Positions 18,332 through 27,023 of a stretch of DNA of 27,023 nucleotides are shown here, one piece after another. Within the stretch, counting starts at the first letter, position 1, and the number at the start of each line of letters is the position of its first letter. The position numbers were made by a program, and so were the translations under genes. Origin of the DNA: Macrocybe gigantea. Taxonomy: Eukaryota > Basidiomycota > Agaricomycetes > Agaricales > Callistosporiaceae. Under the pieces are notes generated by a model that did no database searches, was not told where the DNA came from, and saw nothing but the letters and a program-made list of their open reading frames with translations. The stretch covers positions 1 to 27,023 of the forward strand of contig SJRY01000222.1 in the NCBI GenBank assembly GCA_011319805.1, read 5' to 3'.

Positions 18332-20953
18332 TTAAATCCACATAGAGACCTGAGCGGCACCAAACGTGTTCTTAGGAAGCCGCCGGAAACCTTTGCCTCC
18401 ATTGGAAACGCTCGTCACCCAAAGCTTGTCGCGCCGTGCATCTGGAACCCACGCAAGCTGTGAAAACCTTTTCCAGAGCTGAAGACGGCATGCATCAACT
18501 GTCTCCTTAGTGGCACCTTCTGTAATTTTCTTCCAGTTCTGGAAGTAGATGCAGCTTGGATAATTCTGCACTGTACCAGGGGTTTGTTGGCGATATCCTG
18601 GAAACATGTTTTCGAATGCTCGCCGCCTTTCAGTATTATTGCTAACCTTGTAGAGGCAACAGTGCCAGATGTCGCTGAGTTGGAGGTTCATGTAAAGGTC
18701 CTCGGTGACGGCTAGGCGATCTGTAAGCTTCAGGTAGGGTTTTCCACCGCCTCTTGGATTAGGCGATTTACTGACAATATCCAAAAGCATTTGGCGCCAG
18801 ATACCGGTTACTTGCTCATCGATGCTAAGAGTCTCGTTGTCCTCGTCCTCATTGAGGTCAATGTCGGACCCTTCGTCCGCGGGCGGCGCCGGTAAGCTGT
18901 GACCTGATGCTCCGAGGGTGAATAGAATAGGCTCCGGTTCTCCAGTAAGGTTGATATATAAGGGAGTGCGTTGCATTCTATTATTGACACCTTGACTCTG
19001 AGGAATCATAAAACGAGGGATGATTCCAGTTTGAATATGTCTAGAACGTAGGTTCTCGAGATTCATCTTGAAGAAAAAAATGAATGCGGAAGGAGACAGA
19101 TTAGAGTCAAGCGCAAGCCTAGGTGATTGAGAGTTGAGTTGTATCGGGCGTAGGAAGATCATTCCGTAAGGATTGTAGGGCCGAGAGACGATGGCATCTT
19201 CCTCTTCCTCCTCCTCCTCTTCTTCCTCCTCCTCGTCTCCCAACAGGTTGTCCTTTTCACGTCTATAGCCTTCCCAATAGAGCAATGTCTCATCAGCAAT
19301 ATCCTCTTCGACGCAGTGGGGAAGAGCGGCATGCATGATACTGCGCGATGCGGGTTTGTCATCAGGACGGGAATGCAGTCCGTTAATGAGCCAAACCACG
19401 GTAGCTGTTAGGGCAAGAGACTCTCCACGGATGCGAAACTCGGGCTCGGCTTCTGCTTGCATAGCTAGGATGGTACTAAACGCCCTCAATCGCACAGATC
19501 GGTAGATCCTACAATCTATTTTTCAATAGCCGCATCAGTTCGTTCAAAAAGAGACTTACCACCACTCGTCCTTAGGAAATGCTAACAAAGATGGCTTGAC
19601 AATCTCACTCGTCAAGTTTTGGAGTGCGGAGTAGGCATGTTGGTAAGGTATGCGGACTTCGACCCGGGCATTTGAAGCAATGGTTGAGATAGCGCTCGTG
19701 TACGTATTCAAAAGGTCCACGATAAAGGAGCATGGTTGTTGAGATTGCATGGCCTCTTTGACGGTGATGGCTTTACCATGATGACCGTCTTCCGGATTAT
19801 ATGTGAGAGATTTATCCGTCGAGTACATCTGGAAATATTCGGCATCGTAGAATCCCCTGGCACGATAGCCTGGCTCTATCCTACAACCTGATACCCCCAT
19901 CATGTGACTAACGATGTCTTTGGAGTAATGCGAACTTCGGAGATTGGTGATACGCAAGGCCTGGGGTTCTGCGATTCGGAGCGCTCGTTCAACAATGTAG
20001 GAATGCGAATCGGTGGTCCATTGAAGGCATAACCCATCATCGCTGGAAAACTCCATGCCGACGTCGACATACCAGGAGCCCTGTCGCAATGCCCATTCGG
20101 GGATCTGCGACTTTTGAAGAAAGTCTATCATCGCCATCTCAGCGAAGAACGGGTCATAAGGAGTATGTTGAGTTGTGAGTTTGACACCGCGAATAGTGTG
20201 CATGAAAAAGAAATTGTCGGCCCACGCTACTCCGCCGTCCTGGAGGGTAACCCTCAAGTTTCTAACAAGGGCATCCAGATCGTCGCGGGATAAAACTTTG
20301 GTACCAACTGAAAGCCGGCCGTTTTTACGCAGAGCCCGGAACCGTTCTGCTTCAAGAGTGGGAGGCCAATCTGAGACGTCGTTAGGATGAAGGCTGGCAT
20401 AGGCTGGCCGCAGCCCTTTCTCGTAAAAATCCACCTCCTCCTCTAGGCGAAGACGAGGGTTTCGTTCATCCTTGGAATAAAGAGCAGGGAAAAAGATATG
20501 GAGCATGTGACGATTGCCCCAAAACCCGAGTTTGAAGTTGGGTATGTGATGCAATGGGATGTTTTCGAAGCGTTCCTAAGGTTGGTTTAGAACATTGTTA
20601 TGCATAACGATGACGCTTACCTCGTGAAAATCCACACATACTGGATAGGTCAGATGAACATTAGTAGTCAAGACCTCCGCTTTGCGAGGCAGGATTATGA
20701 CGCTGAGATCACCTGCAAGGCAGATGTTTTCTGAAAGGCCAATGAGGGAGTCGTAGTCTCTGATGACAGATATGATGTTGTCGAGGTCGATACGATTGGG
20801 CTCCGTGTCCAAAATGGCCTGTTGGTGAGTACCGTCCTCGTTCCGTGTTTCGCCACTCAATGCGAACCTTAGCGCGGCCTTCTGGTCTACAGCCCATAAT
20901 TCTTGGGCTTTAGCCGTGAAGGTACGGACAGTATATGAAGAAAAAGCGTCCAT
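18332..20953 (-). CDS. Hypothetical protein of 841 residues, unknown family
   Basis: Exons 20953-20621, 20575-19560 and 19508-18332 join through two introns (45 and 51 bases, GTAAG donors) into one clean frame, MDAFSSYTV to AAQVSMWI. There are no frame breaks, unlike most neighbours. I recognise no domain. Visible features: an N-terminal half with conserved-looking aromatic blocks (PNFKLGFWGNRHMLHIFFP, GVAWADNFFFMHTIRGVKL, LCLQWTTDSHSYIVE), an acidic run of about 13 Glu/Asp near residues 541-554, an acidic DIDLNEDEDNE near 675, and a C-terminal block (GKPYLKLTDRLAVTEDLY, NYPSCIYFQNWKKI, LWKRFSQLAWVPD). No signal peptide or membrane helix is evident, which fits a cytoplasmic or nuclear protein. 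It starts 289 bases downstream of the SNF2 gene's stop on the same strand, and a functional link is possible but unproven. Confidence 0.85.
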
Positions 20954-21242
20954 AGTTGGGTGGTCTTTTACGGATGATAGAAGCTTTGTGAGCGAGGATT
21001 GGAGGTTGGCGTATTGTTGTTGTTTTAGGTCTGAAGATGAAAAATGGAGAGTCGACCTTTGATATAAGGTCAGGGCAGGGTGGATTGGGATAAACCGTTA
21101 ACCGTTAACCATTATATCTATTGGCTGGACTTGGAAAGATATTGGTATCATCAGGTAGTCAACCGAACCGAACCATATCTCGATTCAACGTTATCTTGAT
21201 CCAGCAATATGACATCAAAGATATATAAATGTGAAATATATT
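20954..21242 (-). promoter_or_regulatory. Spacer between the SNF2 gene and the 841-residue gene
   Basis: These 289 bases contain the 3' end of SNF2 transcripts and the presumptive promoter of the downstream gene. A direct repeat AACCGTTAACCGTTAACC lies at about 21092-21109, and CCGAACCGAACC at 21163-21174; both read as tandem short motifs. Confidence 0.4.
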
Positions 21243-24200
21243 TCAAGCAGTGCGGCCTTTTCCTTTACGAGACGTAGACTTGAGTGAGCGCACATCTACC
21301 GGTGTCAAGGATGTGCTGTCAAGGGTAGCTCTCTGACGGTAATTCGGAACTAAAAACAACAGAAACGTATCAGTGCAGTTCAGTTTTTTATATAGGTTCA
21401 GATTAACAATCTCACCATGGCTCTGAGAGGGTTGTCCTTGACGCTCTTCTCTTCTTACGAAAGGATTTTCCCCCGTTCAGCGGGCGCCATTGATGCTTGA
21501 CTCCTTGAAGGCGTCGGCAAGCTTGTGCGAGAAAATGGATTAGAGTGCTTAGAAGAACGCTTCGCTGAACTGCCCGATCCTTGCATATGACTAGAGGGAT
21601 TAGGCGTCGCTCCAGGGACTGACTTCTTGGACAATAGTTCATTCATGATCCGTTGGCGCTTTAACATTTCTGAGAAATCAAGTTGAAGACGTGATTTAAT
21701 TCGCAATAAAGTTTAGGAACTACTGTACGTACCAGCATTGGAAGCGTTCTGAGCCACATTGGATGGTGGAGTAGTTCGAGCTGGTGTGTGCGTCACAAGT
21801 GTTTGAGCGGGTTCAGTAGATGTCTTGGCTGTCTTCATAGGTTTTGGGGCAAGAAATGTACGGGATGCTAAGCATAGCGCAATTAGTGCTCACGGCTTCC
21901 AAAGACAAGGACTGGCTCACCGGTAGCAACAGGTGTAGGCGAGCTAGGTGCAGTTTTTCCCGTAGAGACATTGTTGTTAGTATCTGTCGATAGGTTGATA
22001 GGGTCAAGGTCAGGGAAGAAGTCAACGACCTCGGTACCGTCGCCGACGGTTCCTTTTGATGATGAGATGAATTTTTCCCTGGTGAGGCTATCATCTTGGC
22101 TTTGAGCAAAGCTTCCGTCGTCGAAGTCTTTCGCTCAACTGGTTTCGCTACACAACAATCATATAACAACAATCAAAGACTGCATAAATTTGATATGGGT
22201 TAAAGATCTGACCTGGTTCCGTCATCGAAGGCAATTTGTCACCAGCTTTTGAACCAGCAGGAGCTTCCTTCTTCTCTTGAGGACCTGCAAAACGTGAGCT
22301 ACCAGTTAAAGCAGAAGAATTAGAATGAACCTTTTTTAACCACCTCAGAATTCTCGTTCCCAGTACTGACATCCGTGGGCACATCTTGAGGTTTCATTGG
22401 TCGTTGATTTTGCTAGTCAGTTACATGATATAGCATCAAAGCAAAATACGCTTACTTTGTTGCTGAGATGGAGCATCCTCTCTGCTAGGTTGATCTTCCT
22501 CCTCAGATGAGGATGGAGTCGATGGCCTTGTTACATCGGTACTTGGAGGCAAGCTTCCTTCACTGACGAAGATCGGTTCCTTGCCTAACAATAAGAAATT
22601 ATTGCATGTTCAACTGATACAAGCCAAGGTTTCTCGTACCCAAGTCAACCATAGAGGCATCTGAGGGCAAGTAAGATTCTACGGCAGGAGGCACATCATT
22701 CATAGAAGCATCGCTCTAGTTCTAGTTATATCTTTTCTAGCGTTCAGATGCTGGGCCTATACTTACTTCTTCCGTCCGAGAGACCTGCTGATGGCTTTCT
22801 AGATGTTGTTGCTCATTAGCCGCTAGCTTTGCAGTAGCCTTCTTGCGCGTAGTCGGTTTGGTCTCTTCTAGTTCATTATCAGAACCACCTTCATCGTCGT
22901 CGTCGTCCTTTGGCAAGGTCCTTCCACTCAGAAGAAGTCTTAGTTCTACGTAGTTGACATGAGTCATAGTCAGATGAGTTTAAGACTAGCTCAGAATAAT
23001 CTTACCCTCCGCCAACTCTTTATTGAGAAATGCCTCGTGCATGTCCTCTTTGCTATCTGCAATCTCACCCATGAGGACACGGCAGAATTACGAGCAAAGG
23101 GGCAAATGCAAATGACTGTATCATTCTGTGGTTGTCGATGAGCACGGCCGCGAATTTGACGTTCATCCTGTGCGCTCCATGGCTGGGACTGAGTACCAAA
23201 AGAACTCGTTTCATTAGTAGAAGGCATTGTTTAATGAAGTTGTCAGGTTTACATACAAGGAAAATAATAATTGTCGCTCTTGACAAGTTCAAACCCGCAG
23301 AACCTATGCTAGAGAAGATGAGGACTGTCGGACTGTCTTCCGCCTCAGATAGAAACTCTGCTACAACACGGTCGCGCTTCTCGAAGGTCATGCTGCCGTC
23401 AATAGCGACGCTTTTAATCCCTAACAGAGCCAAAAACTTTTGCAAAATGTCAGAAACGAATTTTACTTATTACTCTATAACGTGCCTGCTGAACGATGTC
23501 GGCCAAAGAACAGAATTCGTTGTACAACAAGAATTTTCTTGTGCGTTTGGGTTTGACTCCCGGAGGAAGCGATGGAATTTCAGGGAAGACGACTTTCCCG
23601 TCTTCGAAATAGATGTCCGGGACGTCATCGCGGATGCTATATAATTGGATGATATGACCTGCGCACTCCACCTTAGTTGATTTGATGGGTTCCCATTCCG
23701 CTAAGGATTTGAAGACGGGCAGGTCCTTCTTTTTCGACTTCTTCGGCTTCTGTTCATTATCGCCATTCTTGTCGTCGTCGTCGGCATCATCCTGCGCAAA
23801 AACTACTGCCATTCTATACTCAAGGTAGAATTTCTGATGTTGTTGCGTCAGCACCTCAGAAAGAACAAAAATGAATTAAAAGATTACGGTTGTTGAAATT
23901 TTGCCAGATTCATTTGCACAGATGACGCTGGCCAAATATAAGAGAGAACAATGATTATAACTCCAGTAATGCTTACCTCTCCTTGGCAGCTTGGCTCTTT
24001 TCTCGAGTATCGCGGCTTCACGAGGCGTAACATCCAACACTCCTCTAATAACCTTGTGCGGCGGCAAGTTCAAAAGCGGTTGTCCTTCCAGTTCCGGCTA
24101 TCAATAGTGCGCCTCAGAACGTAACCGTCGAAATGTTCCTGCTGGCGGCGAACAGCTTCAATTTGAGCGCGACGCAGTTCTGACCGTCATCGTCGACTTT

Positions 24201-27023
24201 CTTAGCGCGGCGAATGGCTGTGGCATCTTCTCGCTCTTCCTCAAGGGATTTCAACGTAAAATAATGTGGCACACCACAGAGCCTGCCCATAGAGGTAATG
24301 TCCTGATGAAATCGTATGAAGTCAAGCCATCAGACCAGCTGGGGCGGAAGCGACGAACCTTTGGAGATGTTAAAAGCGGCGTCGCAGTAAGAGGTAGGCG
24401 GATGAGGCCTTTTTTCATGATGGCTAAGCCAGCAAAAAACCTGGGTCCGACGTTTTTCATATTGTGCACCTCATCAAGAATGACGGTAAGATAATCAATT
24501 TCAAACAGCGTTCCGCGGGCAGCGCCTTCGTACTTGAGGTCAGGAATCATCCAAGGAGGGGTTCCGCGGTTGCGCTTGGCCTTGAATGCACGATTGAAGT
24601 CATTTTGTAGAGACTACAAGTAATCAATACACTGGTTTAAGGCTGAGACGAGAAGAGAATAACATACCGAGTAGTTGGCAACAATGATGATGTTGTTACC
24701 GCGGTGAATTGACTTATTAAACGGCCCATCCTCTCCCCAAAACGCTGGATTTCCCGACCTTGGAGAGTCATAGACGAGTATATCCACACTCTTTGGAAGG
24801 AAAAAGGTCTTGATTTCCTGGATCCATTGACCTCGGAGTGTACCTGGAACGGCAATAAGATGAGGGCGTTCGGTATGTGATTATGGGTCCAAGATATGGA
24901 AGCGTTTCTACAACAAGTTATAACAAGTTACTCAGTTAGCTCACAGCCAGTGAAATATCGGTAGATTACTGACGGAGAAGCGGGGCATGCTGTTCTAAGT
25001 CGGTCAACGTCTTCGCATTATTCAAGGCGCCGATAGTGCCCAAAGCCACTGCGGTTTTGCCAAGGCCAACTTCATCAGTGAGGAGCTTGCCTCGGCTGTC
25101 TTCAGTAGGTTCCTTGGTGAAAACTGTTCGCAAGATAGAGTGGATGCCAGCAAGCTGATGCCAGTGGAGAGCGAGCGGAGTGAAGTTGGTAGAATCTTCC
25201 AAGTCATCCAGGTATTGATGGTCCCAGAACGTGCGGCCGGCTGCATGACGCTTGGTCTGGAATTGATAGGGAAGACGGTTTTGTTTAAAGCCGAGGCTGG
25301 CGGCGATGTCATCCGGGTTCAAAACGGATTCAATCTCCATGCCCAAGTCAGTCGACTCATCGTTAACGTCCTCGAGGTTGAACGTTAGGTGCGGTTCAGG
25401 ATCACATTGGGTGTCGTCATCATCTCCTACTCCGAAGTAGTCGACGTACGTGTTGAAAAGCTGACGAACATCCTTTTCATTTGCGAGCATGCTTGGCGAA
25501 CCTTGAACAAGACTTTTGGCTGGGTTTAGCGCACTTATACGAACGACAAAAGCATAAATCACACCTTTCTTGTTCTTAGGCTGCATCCTGGGTGCAGGAA
25601 CGTGGACGCCAACGGCCTCGAGCAAGCGCTGGAGCTCGGAGAGCATAGCGTCTGCTTCAGCAATATTTTCTTGGCTGTTATATGTCTGCCAAATTCTTCC
25701 ATTTGGAAACGGCGGAGATGGTCGAGTTTAACTTTCTCTTCGTCATCTTGCCTTTTGTCGCCGCTATTATTTAAATCAGCATGGGCGGTGGGAGAGAAGA
25801 CAGAAGGATAGTACCCTCGAAAGCATCTAAAGCGTGTGAAGTCGTTCCATGGTTCTCTTAGCCCTAGTAGCAGCTCTGCGTACGCTGTCCCAGCTACGTT
25901 GAACAAAGCTAGTGAGCGCCGTGCGATACTCCGTGAGCAAGAGATCATCTTCGTTTAAAGCGTGGCCCAAAAATGACTAGGGCAAGGCTATCCAATTGCA
26001 ATCGGAACATAGTGCTCGCATTGGGCCAAGGGGTTGTCCTTCCTCGTAAGATTGTTAGGGGATGAATGGCGTGTGCATTAAGAGCATCTAGGATAATGTC
26101 GTGGAGGCGGGCTTTGTTCCAAATCATGTCGTTGACAAAAATTGCCCACTTTGCACGACCAGGGAACGCAGCTTCTCCTCTTTTTTTGCTCTGAGAGAAC
26201 TTTGTCCTCTCGGACGGCTTGCGGATTTGACAGTAGTGATCCAGATAGGATTGTGACACCGGGCATCCTGTCGCGTCACTTGCCAGGAAGAAGAGCATCG
26301 TCATCCGGAAATAGGCCATGTCGGTAACCGGTGAGTTCTTGCCAGATGGGCCATGACAAGGGGGGCCCAGGGCGTATAGTGCATCATTGCCTCGGAAAGG
26401 TATGGTAGCATGGCGAATGGGCACGCGAGAGTCACAAAACGCAGTATGGATGGAGGTTTATGGAAGGTTGTGACTTTCGATTTTCGGGTTTTTCTTGAAA
26501 TAATGGCACAGGAAAATCTTAGCACGTTCGCAACTGTTGTTGTTATCGTACGCAAGGCATTTGAGATAATGAACTAGATCAAAGGGCGGAGTTTTCTGAA
26601 GCGGCCAAGACAACCGATCGTTGCAGGGGTTCCCAGATATCAAAGATAAAATAATTGATCTTTCTACTCTGATAATAGGCGCAGAGAGTAGTGAAGAGAA
26701 GGAGGCTTGGTGATTGAGAACAACATATCCCGCAGAGCGAAGGGCAAATTGGTATTGCCAATGACGGGAATTGCTCTAGCAAGAACTAAGAGGAGCGACG
26801 CCCATGGAGACCTATGTAAGCACGCCGGCATCTGGAGAAGCCAATGGCAACCTCCAACATCCGTTTATTGGTCGGAGTAAAAAACGAGTTTTCAATGAGT
26901 AAGAGATAGGGGGTTAGAGGGTGAGGGGTGGGTTATCTTGGAACCAATATGTGCCGAAGTGCAAGAGTAGCTGTTGAGAGAGGAACGCCGTAAATTTAAC
27001 CAAAAATGGAGAGGCGCATGAGG
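21243..27023 (-). CDS. SNF2-family helicase-like ATPase, 5' end outside the window
   Basis: This gene has many introns and runs through the right edge. SNF2 motifs in order: DEVGLGKT (motif I, 25076-25053), PHLIAVPGTLRGQW (Ia, about 24870-24830), DEVH (II, about 24475), LPLTATPLLTSP (III, about 24400-24365, followed by an intron to DITSMGRLCG). The C-lobe has GIKSVAIDGSMTFEKRDRV near 23420, VLIFSSIGSAGLNLSRA (V) near 23320, and QPWSAQDERQIRGRAHRQPQ (VI) near 23200-23140. So both RecA lobes are present. The region before motif I (about 600 residues, starting beyond the window) matches no domain I know. After motif VI comes KEDMHEAFLNKELAE, then a long Ser/Thr/Pro- and acid-rich tail with several small exons, ending RKGKGRTA and TGA at 21243-21245. 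A dozen or more frame breaks occur, nearly all fitting one lost homopolymer base. It probably remodels chromatin or protein-DNA complexes; Mot1, Rad5 or Swr1 identity is not supported. Confidence 0.85.

Noticed and set aside
19195..19245. CTTCCTCCTCC run as a microsatellite of interest
   Set aside because: It encodes the acidic Glu run of the 841-residue protein and is explained by that gene.
26900..26935. GGGGGTTAGAGGGTGAGGGGTGGG as another telomere tract
   Set aside because: Only a single TTAG is present, and the sequence reads as coding on the minus strand in continuity with the SNF2 gene.

Overview
The window looks like nuclear DNA of a filamentous basidiomycete, probably an agaricomycete. 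Genes are cut by many 41-66 base introns with GTRNGT donors, CTNA-type branch sites and YAG acceptors. The recognisable families (Ubp14, Ssz1, PIG-X/Pbn1, a two-finger GATA factor, an A1 aspartic peptidase, a SNF2 ATPase) fit a fungus, and short TTAGGG tracts fit fungal telomeres.

Layout. 1-4.9 kb is a compact housekeeping block: UBP14 (minus, runs off the left edge) and SSZ1 (plus) share a 329-base divergent promoter, and a PIG-X/PBN1-like gene follows SSZ1. 4.9-6.7 kb is repeat DNA: a short minisatellite, an array of 66-base inverted-repeat units, and a small palindromic repeat. 6.7-8.7 kb is a two-finger GATA transcription factor (minus) with two in-frame stops. 8.8-10.1 kb is C-rich duplicated sequence carrying two intron-like modules. 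10.3-11.46 kb is a broken aspartic peptidase that stops exactly at TTAGGGTTAGGG. 11.47-14.95 kb is an endonuclease-less Penelope-like retroelement (Coprina/Athena type, minus), with a complete hammerhead ribozyme core near its 3' end and telomere-like repeats at both edges. 15.2-17.1 kb is a mosaic of dispersed repeats with a duplicated 5' fragment of the GATA gene. 17.6-18.1 kb holds a five-exon gene for a 102-residue protein. 18.3-20.95 kb encodes an intact 841-residue protein of unknown family. 21.2-27.0 kb is a large SNF2-family ATPase gene that runs off the right edge.

How it fits together. The centre reads as a former chromosome end: a peptidase gene broke, received two telomere repeats, and then received a telomere-attaching retroelement in the orientation expected for priming from the G-rich telomere strand. 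The window is now interstitial or subtelomeric. The SNF2 gene and the 841-residue gene lie head to tail on one strand, 289 bases apart, and may form a two-gene module.

Caution. Most protein genes here contain single-base frame breaks, nearly all of which look like one missing base in a short homopolymer. That suggests an unpolished long-read assembly rather than mass pseudogenisation. Gene calls for UBP14, SSZ1 and SNF2 therefore follow homology across frames. The 17.6-20.95 kb block is free of such breaks. The two stops in the GATA gene and the truncation of the peptidase are different in kind.
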